Below, in pieces: positions 29,368 to 39,898 of a stretch of 64,000 nt of DNA (positions are counted from its first letter, which is position 1; the number at the start of each line of letters is the position of its first letter). Below the pieces are notes generated by a model. That model did not search any database and was not told where the DNA came from. It worked only from the letters and a program-made list of their open reading frames with translations. Source of the stretch: Chitinophagaceae bacterium (lineage in GTDB: Bacteria; Bacteroidota; Bacteroidia; Chitinophagales; Chitinophagaceae); assembly GCA_016722465.1 (NCBI GenBank), contig JADKJC010000013.1, positions 186,001 through 250,000 on the forward strand. The letters run 5' to 3'. The position numbers were made by a program, and so were the translations under genes.

Positions 29368-29841
29368 ATGAACAGCAAAATCACCTGGCCAGCACCATTC
29401 CATCCATCCATTTCCCCGGTATTTGTAAGCAATACAATTGATATCAATGCATCGCCTGAAAAAGTTTGGTACTGGCTTACCAATGCCACTACCTGGCAGG
29501 AGTGGTATTGCAATGCTTCCAAAGTAAAGCTCATGAATCAGCAGGGAGGGAGTTTGCAGGCAGGTACCATATTCCGTTGGCGCACTTTCGGTGCTAATCT
29601 CCGGTCGGAAGTAAAAGAATTTATTCCCAATGAAAGACTGGCATGGGATGCAAAAGGCATTGGCATACTGGCTTATCATGCATGGCTCATCATTCCAACA
29701 GCAACCGGCTGTACTGTGTTAACTGAAGAAACACAGTATGGAATTTTATGCAGGCTCGGCAAATTGTTTATGCCTTACAGGATGTATAAATACCACCAGC
29801 TTTGGCTGGAAGGATTGAAAAGGAAAGCGGAAGAAAGCTGA
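29368..29841 (+). CDS. SRPBCC (START-like) family protein
   Basis: 157 aa. NTIDINASPEKVWYWLTNATTWQEWY is the classic SRPBCC opening. VKEFIPNERLAWDAKG and CTVLTEETQYG follow as central strands, and a C-terminal helix closes the fold. Proteins of this superfamily bind hydrophobic ligands in a deep cavity; no ligand can be named. No signal peptide. Confidence 0.85.
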   Translation: MNSKITWPAPFHPSISPVFVSNTIDINASPEKVWYWLTNATTWQEWYCNASKVKLMNQQGGSLQAGTIFRWRTFGANLRSEVKEFIPNERLAWDAKGIGILAYHAWLIIPTATGCTVLTEETQYGILCRLGKLFMPYRMYKYHQLWLEGLKRKAEES

Positions 29842-30002
29842 TTGATTTCCTGCAACTAAAATAAATGAGTACGCATTAATAAGGCTACTGAAGCGCTGAT
29901 ATCAGTTTAAATATTGTATGGCTTTGTAGCATATCCATCCCAATTCCTATTTTAGTAAATTGCTATGATTATTTTCAATAAAAAGCCGCACAATAGCATT
30001 GT

Positions 30003-32794
30003 ATGATATGTTTCCGCTTTAAAAACCTACTATTTATCATCTGCTGCATTTTACTGGCAGCAGGCTGCCTACACGAAAAAGAAAATCACTACGGGCTGCA
30101 ACTGAATGAACCCATCGGCGATGACGAAGCAGAAATGCAGGGCCGTAAAAAGCAGTACATGGAAATGATCCACCGTACTGCGCCGGGTACCGACTGGAGA
30201 AGCATAGAAGCAGTGAACAGGCAATCGCTGCTGGATATGAAAACGAACCTGCGGAGGGAAAGGGGCAATAACAGGAATGTAACATCGCAACCTTTTGCCA
30301 ATGGTATCATCACTGCCTCCTGGAGTGAAAGGGGCAGCCGCAATATTGCAGGCAATGTTCGTTACATGGATTATGTACCCGCCAGCAACAGCTTATACCT
30401 TGTATCGGATGGCGGCACCATGTGGAAGGGGATGCCGACCTTGGCAACTGGCAGGTATTGAACCAGGATAAAACTTTTAATGCCGAAATTATAAAAGTGA
30501 TCAGCTCGGAGGGCGGAGACAGGATCATTGCATCTGCAGATAACAACATGCAGTATTCAGATGATAATGGTGCCAGCTTTACACCTGCGGCCGGCATCAG
30601 TTTCCCGGTGGAATGGGGCGGAAATTATATTGCAGGCATTGAAGTATTGAATGATGCATCTAATACCATTTACTGCCTTACCCGGCCCTGGGACCCTACA
30701 CCCTGGGCGCCAAGGTTCTGGTTGTACCGTTCAACAGACCGGGGGCAAACTTATACAAAGATCTATTCATTTGATTTTGGCAGCGACAACCAGTTGTCAA
30801 TGTATTCGCCGTATGGTTCTGCTGAATTGTATGCACTGGATGTGAACAGTACCGGTACACAATCTACCTTATACAGCATCAATGGAAGCAATATTGACAT
30901 CCTCGGTAATTCCATCAATCTTCCCACCAATAAACATTGTGTACTCAAAGGGTTTAGCGATGGTGCCATCATCACTTTCTATTCGCTGATTGACAATAAC
31001 AAAGTGTACAAATCTTTAAATTATGGCAGCAACTGGACCTTGCAAAGTAATCTCCCTGAAGATGCATGGAACAGGCTGGAGGTTTCACTGAATGATCCGC
31101 AGGTATTGTATTTTGGTGGCGTGAATGCATACCAAAGTACCAATGGCGGGCTTAGCTGGTCGCTGGTTACCGGAGGCTGGGGCGCTTATTATGGTAATCC
31201 TTCCACAAAGCTGCATGCCGATATGATGCAGTTGCAATGTTTCAGGAAGGCAGACAATACGGAATTTACAGCGGTCAATTGTCATGGCGGGTATTATATT
31301 TCTTATGATAACCTGGCCACTGTTTCCAACAGATCATTGCTAAATCTTAACACTGCACAAACATGGGATGTAATTACAGACCGGGCCAATAATGATATCA
31401 TTTATCTCGGCGCACAAGACCAGGGCATACAAATAGGCCGGGGTGCGGTAAGCACTAATACTGCCATGGATTTTGTTCAATTTTATTCAGGTGACTACGG
31501 GCAACTGGCAATTACCGACAGTCCCTCCAGGTTGTGGGTGGAATATCCTGGTGGTGATATTAGTTTTTACAAACAACCGGCACTCATCAATGCCTATTAT
31601 GGAACTGATATTGGTAAAGATGTACAGGGTACGCAGAAACCCAATGCAGGATGGATGTTGCCTACTTCCAATACAGGTAACCTGTCTGCCAATGAAATAT
31701 TGATCGGTGGTGGAAACATGACGGGTGGCGATGGCTCTTATCTTATAAAATTTAAAGCACAGCTAAGTCCGCTGGCCATTATTGATTCACAATACAGCTA
31801 TAATTTCAGGGCCAATTCAAACAATGGAACTTCCGGCATCGCTGCAGTAGAAGCATCGCTGATCAGTGATAAAATATTTGTAGCGGCAGAAGACGGCACT
31901 TTCTTTTATTCGAACGATAACGGTGCCAGCTGGACGAGATCAAACAGTTTTACAGGCCCTTCCGGTTATTGGCTCTACGGCTCCTGCATACTGGCATCGC
32001 GGCTTAACAGCAATATTTTGTGGTACTGCGGAAGCGGCTACTCTAACCCGGGAGTGTACCGGTCGGTTGATGGTGGCACAACATTTACCGCCATCAGTAA
32101 CGGGCTTCCATCCACACTGGTGCATGAGATAATAGCCACACCGGATGAACAATTGTTGTTTGCTGCCACCGAAGCTGGTCCTTACGTATATGTAGTAGCC
32201 AACGATCAATGGTATAGTTTGATGAACAGTGATATTCCTGTAGTGGATTATTTTACGCTGGAATATATACCTGCGCAAAAAACAGTTCGCTTTGGTACAT
32301 ACGGCCGTGGTATCTGGGATTTTAAAATTGAATCCGTAAATCTTGATAAATACATTTGCCCAGGCAGCAGTATTTTGTACAGCAGCAATATCAGCGGTGC
32401 CGGTTACCAGTGGCAGGTAAATTCGGGAAGCGGTTTTGTAAATATTAGCAACAGCATTACCTACAGCGGCACCAACACTGCCCAGTTGCAGATAAAAAAT
32501 ATCCCTTCTTCTTTTTATGGGTATCAATACCGCTGCAATGTGGTGGGTATATTCAGTAATGTGTTTACATTAAAGCTCACGAGTTACTGGAAAGGAGGAG
32601 CCGGTACTGCATGGGAAAATTCATTCAACTGGAACTGTGGTGCCATCCCGGATGGTAATACAGATGTTATTATCAATACTGCGTCACCTACGCTACCACA
32701 GGTAAACAGTGCCGCCAGTTGCCGCAGCATCAATGTGCGGCCGGGTACTACAGTAAGAGTGAATACCGGGGCAAGTCTTACGGTTACACATTAG
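30003..32794 (+). CDS. Large BNR/Asp-box repeat lipoprotein with C-terminal module, frameshifted
   Basis: Lipoprotein signal (CILLAAGC). Around 30430 the frame breaks; adding one G to the GGGG run joins DGGTMWKG to DADLGNWQVLNQD, giving about 930 aa. It contains at least six Asp-box-like repeats (YSDDNGASF, YRSTDRGQTY, YQSTNGGLSW, YSNDNGASW, YRSVDGGTTF), indicating a sortilin/sialidase-like beta-propeller. An Ig-like segment (CPGSSILYSSNISGAGYQW) is followed by a final module of about 75 residues, YWKGGAGTAWENSFNWNCG...LTVTH. A terminator follows at 32871. Likely surface-exposed; function unknown. Confidence 0.8.
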
Positions 32795-33099
32795 CGTTGT
32801 TGCTGGCTTTATGCAGCAAGTGTAGCGTAAATAAAAAAATGTAACATCGGCTGTTTTATAAACATTGCTGAAAAAAGCAGTATAGTGGTACTGCTTTTTT
32901 TATGGTTCCTGCTTTATCACGCTATATAATTATTAAATACAAGTATTCGCCCTGCCTCAGTTTTTTCCGAATCTCCATTGCAGTAAACTGCAATTACCAA
33001 AAAATATTTTCTTCATTTCCCAACACTTGCCATCAAAGCTGCGTACCAGTAAGTGTACACTATCCCGGGATCATTTTAAAACCATTTTAAATAATAAAC
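32795..33099. other. Intergenic region
   Basis: Contains the terminator at 32871-32901 and AT-rich sequence leading to the lipoprotein at 33100. No gene seen. Confidence 0.6.
32871..32901 (+). terminator. Rho-independent terminator
   Basis: AAAAAAGCAGTA pairs with TACTGCTTTTTT across a short loop, with a T7 tail, 77 bp after the BNR-repeat gene. Confidence 0.85.
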
Positions 33100-33561
33100 A
33101 TGAAGCATATAAACATCGTAAAATATGTTGCTGTAACAGTTTGCAGCATTGCATTATTGGCTGCCTGTAAAAAAGATGAGGCAGATAAGACCCCTGAAAA
33201 AATTAAAAAAATGTTATACAACTGGAAGATCACCGGCATCAGTGTGCCAAAAGCCAACCAGCCGGAGATTGACAGTTCACTGTTTAAACCCTGTATGAAT
33301 GATGACATCATCAAATTCAATACGGCAGGCTTTGATTTCCAGGATGGAACCACCCGTTGCGACTCCAGCATTTTTTATTACATCAAGGGAAGCTGGTCTT
33401 TTGATCTTGCAAGAGATTCTGTAAAACTCAATGCAACCAATCCTGCCAAATATGTGTCGTGGAAGGTTGTCACATTAAATGACAGTGTATTGAAAGTGAA
33501 ATTCGTTGACAGTTTGAACCCAGCCAGAAAACTCAACAAGAGCATTTCATTCAAGCATTAA
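33100..33561 (+). CDS. Lipoprotein, lipocalin-like
   Basis: 153 aa. Signal with lipobox LLAAC and acidic/basic linker KKDEADKTPEK. The body shows strand patterns typical of Bacteroidota lipocalin-like lipoproteins: LYNWKITGISV, DDIIKFNTAGFDFQDGTT, YYIKGSWSFDLARDSVKL, LKVKFVDS. Two or three Cys remain in the mature protein. The ligand is unknown. It precedes the ECF sigma gene by 66 bp and may belong to that unit. Confidence 0.7.
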   Translation: MKHINIVKYVAVTVCSIALLAACKKDEADKTPEKIKKMLYNWKITGISVPKANQPEIDSSLFKPCMNDDIIKFNTAGFDFQDGTTRCDSSIFYYIKGSWSFDLARDSVKLNATNPAKYVSWKVVTLNDSVLKVKFVDSLNPARKLNKSISFKH

Positions 33562-33627
33562 ATAACCGGGCGCTGCTACTGGTAACCACCGGTGGCAGCA
33601 CCTATCTTAAAGTGTAGCCTGTTTATA

Positions 33628-34185
33628 ATGATGGTAACTGAAGAAGAATTCTATGGATTAATTGAATGCTGCAAGGCCAACGAAAGGACTGCACAGGAAA
33701 GGCTGTATAAATATTTTTACGCAGATATGTTCAGGCTCTGCCAGCGTTATGCACCCCATCCGCATGACGCACTGACCATTTTAAACGATGGCTTTTTAAA
33801 AGCATTTATCAATCTCGCCCAATACAATAAACAGCTTGGCGCTTTTAAGCCCTGGTTAAAGACCATCATTATCAATACGGCGATCGATCATACAAGGCGC
33901 AGTAAAAAAGAAACTTATGTAATTCACATTGATCAGTTGCATGAACAGGGTGATGATGATTTTCTGTTGGCCCACAACTGGAAGCTGGAAGAAATTCTGC
34001 AGCATTTTAATTTATTGCCAACGATAACACGGATTGTGGTAAACCTGTTTGCATTTGACGGGTACACTCATAAAGATATTGCAGAGCAGCTGAATATTTC
34101 GGAAACCACCAGCAGGTGGCACCTGGCCGAAGCAAGAAAGCGATTGAGGAGTTCAATGCAGTTAAAACAAACTAAACAGTTGTAG
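33628..34185 (+). CDS. ECF-type RNA polymerase sigma factor
   Basis: 185 aa from the ATG at 33628; a GTG at 33592 would add 12 residues. Region 2 is seen in YFYADMFRLCQRYAPHPHDALTILNDGFLKAF and region 4 in ITRIVVNLFAFDGYTHKDIAEQLNISETTSRWHLAEARKRL. It directs RNA polymerase to a small regulon. The gene immediately downstream (1-bp gap) probably controls its activity, as is usual for this class. Confidence 0.92.
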   Translation: MMVTEEEFYGLIECCKANERTAQERLYKYFYADMFRLCQRYAPHPHDALTILNDGFLKAFINLAQYNKQLGAFKPWLKTIIINTAIDHTRRSKKETYVIHIDQLHEQGDDDFLLAHNWKLEEILQHFNLLPTITRIVVNLFAFDGYTHKDIAEQLNISETTSRWHLAEARKRLRSSMQLKQTKQL

Positions 34186-34186
34186 T

Positions 34187-35353
34187 ATGCCAGAAGAATT
34201 AGATATGAATGAGGAGCTTCCGTTTTCTTCCGGCGCCGGCTGGCTGGAAATGAAAGCATTGCTTGACAGTAACCTGCCGGTTAAAAAAAGTGCTACTCCA
34301 ATGGGATTAACTCACTGTATGATTACTGCATTGATGTTTGCCATTTTACTCTTTTCATCATTGCATTTAGGGGAAGGCCTATCAACGCTACGTGTTGAAG
34401 CAAACAGCCCGACTGTTTCACCCGAAAGTTCAGCTGGCATTATTTCAATTGCACCTGGCCGTAACAATTATTCCATATCAAAAAGTAACAGTAGTACTAC
34501 GATGCTTGAAAAAATTGATAAGGCGTTTCTTACTTCGAATGGGGATAGCCCGTTTGAAACAGCTGGTGAAGCGAATGCGGTTTCTATAAGCCGTTTAAAT
34601 GAAAATTCGAGTATTCAGCATACGTTCAACGATATTCCTGAAAGTAAAGGCAGGGCAGGCATTGTTAAAAGTATTTCTTTAAATAACCAACCATATTTCT
34701 CTATCACAACGGCTCTCACAAGAAGAGGGCAGCAGGCAACAACCTGGGAAGTAGCTGCAGGCATCGGTATCAATATGGCTGCAGGTAAGCAGCAACACCT
34801 GCAGCCATACCCGGTGGCTGAAGTAAAATATAACCTGAATGCAAAATTTTATGTTGCAGGAGGCCTTTCTGTTTTTTCACCAGCGCCAGCCACTGTTGCA
34901 GGTGTTACAAAAACAGTGTATGTAAATGATACAGCCAACAATATCCGCTTATACAATGATGTGGTTAATTACAATCAGTTGCGTTATGTTGACCTGCCTT
35001 TGTCTGTAGGGGTAAACATCAGCAGGAAAATTTCATTTCAAACAGGGTTACAGGCATCCTTCCTGTTAAGCAAGACCGGTAAAAAAACAAAAGAGTCCTA
35101 TGATTTCCAGATGAACAATGTCAATTTTCCTGTTAATCCAATTGCAGGAATGGCGGCCAACCCGGGGCAGGATTTTAATGTACAGGTTCGGAATGTTGAT
35201 TATCGTTTTGTTGCAGGAATAAAATACAAACAGGGAAAAATGAGCGCTGGCTTAACTTACCAGCATGGGCTGCAATCGCCGGGTATGGGAATGAATACCA
35301 GTAAAGAGCGTAATCAGTTTTTTACATTGAACCTTTTGTATAATATTAAATAA
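34187..35353 (+). CDS. Putative transenvelope sigma regulator: cytoplasmic segment, TM helix and outer-membrane beta-barrel
   Basis: 388 aa. An acidic N-terminal region of about 45 residues with GAGWLEMKALLDSNLP is followed by one TM helix (about 47-63, MITALMFAILLFSSLHL). A Ser/Asn-rich linker of about 120 residues leads to a C-terminal PorT-type outer-membrane barrel (VAEVKYNLNAKFYVAGGLSVF, LPLSVGVNISRKISFQTG, FFTLNLLYNIK). The layout implies a protein spanning both membranes and binding the sigma factor encoded one base upstream. That role is inferred from arrangement, not from a recognised anti-sigma domain. Confidence 0.7.
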   Translation: MPEELDMNEELPFSSGAGWLEMKALLDSNLPVKKSATPMGLTHCMITALMFAILLFSSLHLGEGLSTLRVEANSPTVSPESSAGIISIAPGRNNYSISKSNSSTTMLEKIDKAFLTSNGDSPFETAGEANAVSISRLNENSSIQHTFNDIPESKGRAGIVKSISLNNQPYFSITTALTRRGQQATTWEVAAGIGINMAAGKQQHLQPYPVAEVKYNLNAKFYVAGGLSVFSPAPATVAGVTKTVYVNDTANNIRLYNDVVNYNQLRYVDLPLSVGVNISRKISFQTGLQASFLLSKTGKKTKESYDFQMNNVNFPVNPIAGMAANPGQDFNVQVRNVDYRFVAGIKYKQGKMSAGLTYQHGLQSPGMGMNTSKERNQFFTLNLLYNIK

Positions 35354-35377
35354 GGCTCAGAGCTGCTGCTGACCGGG

Positions 35378-35413
35378 GCTTTATGAACATTCACAAATGT
35401 ATTTTCATAAAGC
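35378..35413. terminator. Bidirectional terminator
   Basis: GCTTTATGAA and TTCATAAAGC form a perfect 10-bp stem between two convergent genes. Confidence 0.65.
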
Positions 35414-36522
35414 TATACAACAATTTTATCAAGCTTGTTTAAATAAGCTTCATCAAAACTGGCGCCCAGGCCAATTGATTCCGGCACATTGATCCCGCCT
35501 TTACTATCATAGGTGATGCCCTCAAGTACCGGATCTTCTTCAAACATCAGCGGTGTATCAAAATCACAATGAACAATGGTATCGCTGGTGAGTGCTAAAT
35601 GTGCGGCAGCTGTAAATGCCAGTCTTGATTCCAGAAAACCACCAATTTGAATATTAATGTTATTGGTTTCTGCAATGCGGATGATCTTTTCGGCCGTAAA
35701 TATGCCGGATGATTTGCCAAGCTTCAAATTGAAATAATCACAGGCACCAATGTCAAGCAGGCGTTGGGCATCATGATCATCGCAGCAGCTTTCATCTGCC
35801 ATTATTTTTATCGGGCTTTGTTGTTTAATGATAGGCAGCTTCATAAAATTCCATCTTGGTATGGGCTCTTCACAATGCTGGATATTGTATGGTTCCAATG
35901 CTTTCAGAATTTCAATGGCATCATTGGTATTCCATCCCTGGTTGGCATCAATACGTAAAGGCAATTCATTGCCGATGGCATTTCTTATTTGCCTGATCCT
36001 TTCTATATCAGCTTCTTTTGTTCCGCCTAATTTCACTTTCACTACCTGGAAACCATTCGCTTTTATTTTGGCTGCATCTGCTGCCATCTTTTCTGCAGCA
36101 TCAAAACTTACGGTGTAATCTGTGATCAATGTTTTGTTGTTGCTGCCACCTAAAAAAGCATAGAGTGGTAGTTGTGCATGCTGTGCGGCGATATCATACA
36201 GCGCCATGTCGAACGCACTCTTGATACTGTTGTTGGCATAGATCACACTGTTCATTGATTTATGGCAGGCTTCAATATCCAATGGATTTTTTCCTTTTAA
36301 AATGGTCGCTAAATATTTGCCCACTATCATACCGGTTTCCATGCTCTCTCCATTAATGGTCATGAACGGGCTGCATTCGCCGCTGCCGGTAATGCCTTCA
36401 TTGGTGTTGATGATGACAATCACATTTTCCGCATGGGTCAATGGCCCAAGTGAAATGATGAAAGGCGCTATAAGTTTTATTCTGGAAGCGTAGAGTTCAA
36501 TGGAGTGAATGGTAGCTGTCAT
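35413..36522 (-). CDS. Dipeptide epimerase (enolase superfamily)
   Basis: 369 aa. It has the capping domain and TIM barrel of the muconate lactonising subgroup. Catalytic lysines are K162-x-K164 (KVKLGG) and K267 (NLKLGK). Metal ligands are D192 (RIDANQGW), E218 (CEEP) and D243 (ADES). The pattern matches L-Ala-D/L-Glu epimerases, which recycle murein peptides. The exact dipeptide specificity cannot be read. Likely cytosolic. Confidence 0.92.
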   Translation of the reverse strand: MTATIHSIELYASRIKLIAPFIISLGPLTHAENVIVIINTNEGITGSGECSPFMTINGESMETGMIVGKYLATILKGKNPLDIEACHKSMNSVIYANNSIKSAFDMALYDIAAQHAQLPLYAFLGGSNNKTLITDYTVSFDAAEKMAADAAKIKANGFQVVKVKLGGTKEADIERIRQIRNAIGNELPLRIDANQGWNTNDAIEILKALEPYNIQHCEEPIPRWNFMKLPIIKQQSPIKIMADESCCDDHDAQRLLDIGACDYFNLKLGKSSGIFTAEKIIRIAETNNINIQIGGFLESRLAFTAAAHLALTSDTIVHCDFDTPLMFEEDPVLEGITYDSKGGINVPESIGLGASFDEAYLNKLDKIVV

Positions 36523-36622
36523 ATAGCAAATATATTTCTTGCAAAGAAGATTATAAACTAATGCAGCAGTAAAAAAAACGGTGCCGGGTTTTGTGTTAAC
36601 TTAGTAGTTCTAAAACCCTTTT

Positions 36623-38391
36623 ATGTATTTGAAACAACCGTTCCTGTTTTTCACTTTTTTAATAACGTCTTGTTTCTGCAGGGCACAAACTTTTCCGGGT
36701 ATTCAATGGAATAAATGTTTTGGCGGAACAGATCTTGATTACCTGGTGGATATTCAGGAAACTTTTGATGGTGGTTATATTACTGCAGGGTTTACCTACT
36801 CCAATGACGGCGATGTTACAAACTACCGTGACAGCGGGGATTGCTGGATAGTGAAATTGAAATCATCAGGCGATGTTGAGTGGCAAAAAACTTTTGGCGG
36901 CAATGGTTATGACGCAGCCTGGTGTGTACAACAAACAAAAGACAGTGGTTATATCATTGGCGGACATTCTTTATCAACTGATGGAGATATAAGTGTTAAT
37001 CAGGGTGGCCTTGATCTCTGTGTGATAAAATTGGATAAGCAAGGGAACCTGGAATGGCAACATAGCTACGGCGGCAGCCTGGATGATTATATCCGTTCAA
37101 TTATACAAACATCAGACGGAGGATATTTCGTTGGAGGGAATACCAATTCAAATGACGGCGATGTTTCGGGCAATCATGGCGGAAGCGATTTCTGGCTGAT
37201 AAAACTGGATAGCATAGGGAATTTACTGTGGCAAAAATGTTTAGGTGGGCAGTGGAATGATCATTGTAATGCGGCAATACAAACAAAAGATGGTGGATTT
37301 GCTGTGACAGGGGCGTTGGATGTTAACATCCCTTTTACAAAGTTAAGCTATACGATCAAAATAGATAGTGCAGGAAATGTAGAATGGGAACTGCCTGTTT
37401 ATGATATGTGGATGGAAGAATGTAGTCAGATAATGCAAACAATAGATGGAGGGTATATTCTGCCTGGTTCTTACAGGGTGCCGATCAGTAATAATAGCTA
37501 TTATAAAAAGGCCCACTTGCTCAGGTTGAAAGCAGATGGCACAATTGAATGGCGCAAGAGATTTACAACAGGAATACACAGCAGCTTCCTGTCAATAGCA
37601 CCATCCGGTGATAGTGGTTATATAGCCGGTGGCCATCAAACCGTAGAGAATGCAGGGTATTTAACACCAATTGCTGGATAGTTAAAACAGATGTTAATGG
37701 GAATATGATTGGCGAAAAGCAAATGGGTGGGCAGGATCAAGATGCAACTAAGAAAGTGAGGCAAACAAGGGATGGTTATTTTGTTTTGGCAAACAGCCCA
37801 TGGTCAACTGATGGTGATGTAGTGGGTAGTCATGGCCGCAATGATTATTGGGTAGTTAAGATTGGTCCCACATTTTCCCTCAGCCTTTCTTCTTTTACTG
37901 CTAAAAGAAATTGTGAGGAAACAGAACTGGTTTGGCAAACCCGTTCCGAAATAAGTACTGCTTTTTTTGAAATACAGCGAAGCAATGATGGAAATAATTT
38001 TGAAACAATCAATACCGTGAATGCAGCAGGCGGTATTGCTGCTGTGCATACCTATCAATACAATGACAATACTCCTTTTGAAGGGAAAAATTATTACAGG
38101 CTTAAAACTGTTTCCACCTATGGAACATTTGAATATTCGGATTTTAAAACTGTAAATTTTGCCCGGAAAAAAAGTTACCTGCTTCCTAACCCTGTTGTAT
38201 CTGTAATGACGGTCATTCCCAAATGCAACCTGCGCCTGGTACAATTATTCAGTACCGATGGAAAGCTGGTACGCAATCTTCCTGTAGCAGAAAACGATCA
38301 ATACAATATCAGTAATTTGCCACCGGCTAAATATTTTTTAAGATTAGTATATGATAAAGGGGCCGAGGTACTGCAATTGATCAAATTATAA
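36623..38391 (+). CDS. T9SS type A cargo with DGGYxxxG repeats, frameshifted
   Basis: Signal peptide (LFFTFLITSCFCRAQ) then five to six repeats of about 55 residues built on GGT.LDY...T.DGGYI.AG.T.SNDGDV..N.GG.D.W..KLD..GN..WQK. The frame breaks near 37667; adding one T joins GYFNTNCWIVKTDVNGN to the next repeat. A fibronectin-like segment (LVWQTRSEISTAFFEIQRS) and a type A sorting domain (LLPNPVVSVM ... VLQLIKL) end the protein at about 589 aa. It is exported by T9SS. The repeats are shared with the gene at 50673. Confidence 0.82.
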
Positions 38392-38442
38392 CAATCTGGT
38401 GGCATTCGTTATTTTCTGCTTCCACAATCCCTTCACAGTTCT

Positions 38443-38450
38443 TACTTTTG
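38443..38450 (+). promoter_or_regulatory. -7 box TACTTTTG, leaderless start
   Basis: A perfect TAnnTTTG box ends 7 bp before the ATG at 38458, so transcription would start at or next to the start codon. Confidence 0.5.
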
Positions 38451-38457
38451 ATATCCC

Positions 38458-39804
38458 ATGTATGCAATTGTAGATATCGAAACCACCGGCGGCTATGCCT
38501 CGGCCAACGGCATTACCGAAATAGCGGTGTATATTCATGATGGCGAAAGGGTGGTGAAACATTTTGAAACACTCGTTAACCCCAACCAAGCAATTCCAAA
38601 ATACATTGTTGCACTTACCGGAATTGATAATTATATGGTGGCGGATGCGCCGCAGTTTGAGGAAGTGGCGGAGACATTGCATGAATTACTGAACGATAAG
38701 ATATTTATCGCCCACAACGTAAACTTCGATTATTCCTTTGTAAAGCACCATTTAAAAGCTGCCGGCTTTGAACTCACCGCAAAAAAATTATGTACGGTGC
38801 GGCTGAGTAAAAAAGTGTTTCCCGGTTTATCTTCCTACAGTTTGGGAAATCTTTGCCGGTCATTAAAATTGCCGATCGAGAACAGGCACCGGGCCGGGGG
38901 AGATGCAAAAGCAACGGTGAAATTATTTGAGTACTGTTTGGCAAATGACGGAATGCTTCACATACAGCAGATGCTGAAAAAGTCGAGTGCCGATCAATGG
39001 CTTCCATTGCATTTAACAAAAGCCGACATCCAGCAATTGCCCGCCTGCCCCGGCGTATATTATTTTTTGGATGCCAAAGACAAGATCGTATATGTAGGCA
39101 AAGCAGTGAATATCCGTAAAAGGGTAAGCAGTCATTTTACACACAATGATCCAGACAGGAAGCGGCAGAATTTTTTAAGAACCATCAGTAAGGTAAAGTT
39201 TAAGGAATGTGCTACTGAACTGGAAGCAATCGTGTTGGAAAGTGCTGAGATCAAAAGGCTGTGGCCAAAATTTAATATCAGCCAGAAACAACCCCAGCAG
39301 AAATATGCCCTGTATATGTTTGAAGACAGCCGGGGTTATATGCGGCTGGCCATCGATAAAAAGAAAAAGAATTTTCCATCGCTGTATAATTTTAATTTAT
39401 TGCACGAAGGTTTGGTGATGCTGAAAAAAATGATCGAGGAATTTGAACTGCATGAAAAATTATGCTTTATAGATAAAACAGCTTTTACTGAAAAGGATAT
39501 TTCTTTTTTAGATCCACCAAAGGTGTACAACGGCAAAATAAAAAAAGCCCTGGAAGCGCTGGATGAGCAATTGCCAACATTTGCTGTAATAGATGATGGA
39601 ATTAAAAGGGATGAAAAGCTTTGCCTGCTTGTAGAGCGTGGCAATTTCTGGGGCATGGGATATTTGCCGGCATCGCAGCAATTCACTTCTGCCAATGAGA
39701 TCAAGAATTATCTGCAGCCTTATGCTGATAATGATACCATCAGGAACAGTATCTATTCTTTTGTAGAACAATATCCTGATAAACGAATTGTACTTGCCTT
39801 GTAA
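38458..39804 (+). CDS. DEDDh exonuclease fused to GIY-YIG endonuclease domain (DnaQ/UvrC-like)
   Basis: 448 aa. The N-terminal exonuclease domain has catalytic D6, E8 (VDIETTGG), D91 (NVNFDYS), H144 and D149 (HRAGGDA). The GIY-YIG nuclease domain is at about 197-275, with GVYYF, YVG and R220. A C-terminal region has no recognised domain. The layout resembles the Cho/UvrC-like fusions linked to nucleotide excision repair. It would incise and trim damaged DNA; no UvrB or HhH contact domain is visible. Confidence 0.92.
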   Translation: MYAIVDIETTGGYASANGITEIAVYIHDGERVVKHFETLVNPNQAIPKYIVALTGIDNYMVADAPQFEEVAETLHELLNDKIFIAHNVNFDYSFVKHHLKAAGFELTAKKLCTVRLSKKVFPGLSSYSLGNLCRSLKLPIENRHRAGGDAKATVKLFEYCLANDGMLHIQQMLKKSSADQWLPLHLTKADIQQLPACPGVYYFLDAKDKIVYVGKAVNIRKRVSSHFTHNDPDRKRQNFLRTISKVKFKECATELEAIVLESAEIKRLWPKFNISQKQPQQKYALYMFEDSRGYMRLAIDKKKKNFPSLYNFNLLHEGLVMLKKMIEEFELHEKLCFIDKTAFTEKDISFLDPPKVYNGKIKKALEALDEQLPTFAVIDDGIKRDEKLCLLVERGNFWGMGYLPASQQFTSANEIKNYLQPYADNDTIRNSIYSFVEQYPDKRIVLAL

Positions 39805-39819
39805 TACCAGTTGAATATT

Positions 39820-39875
39820 GAACAGGGAATATCACCAGTCATGCATTTTACTTATTCTTTCAATATTCCCTGTTC
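39820..39875. terminator. Terminator between convergent genes
   Basis: GAACAGGGAATAT pairs perfectly with ATATTCCCTGTTC over a loop of 30 nt, followed by TTTATT. The long loop makes it weaker than typical. Confidence 0.5.
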
Positions 39876-39898
39876 TTTATTCCAGTTTCCATATTAAT

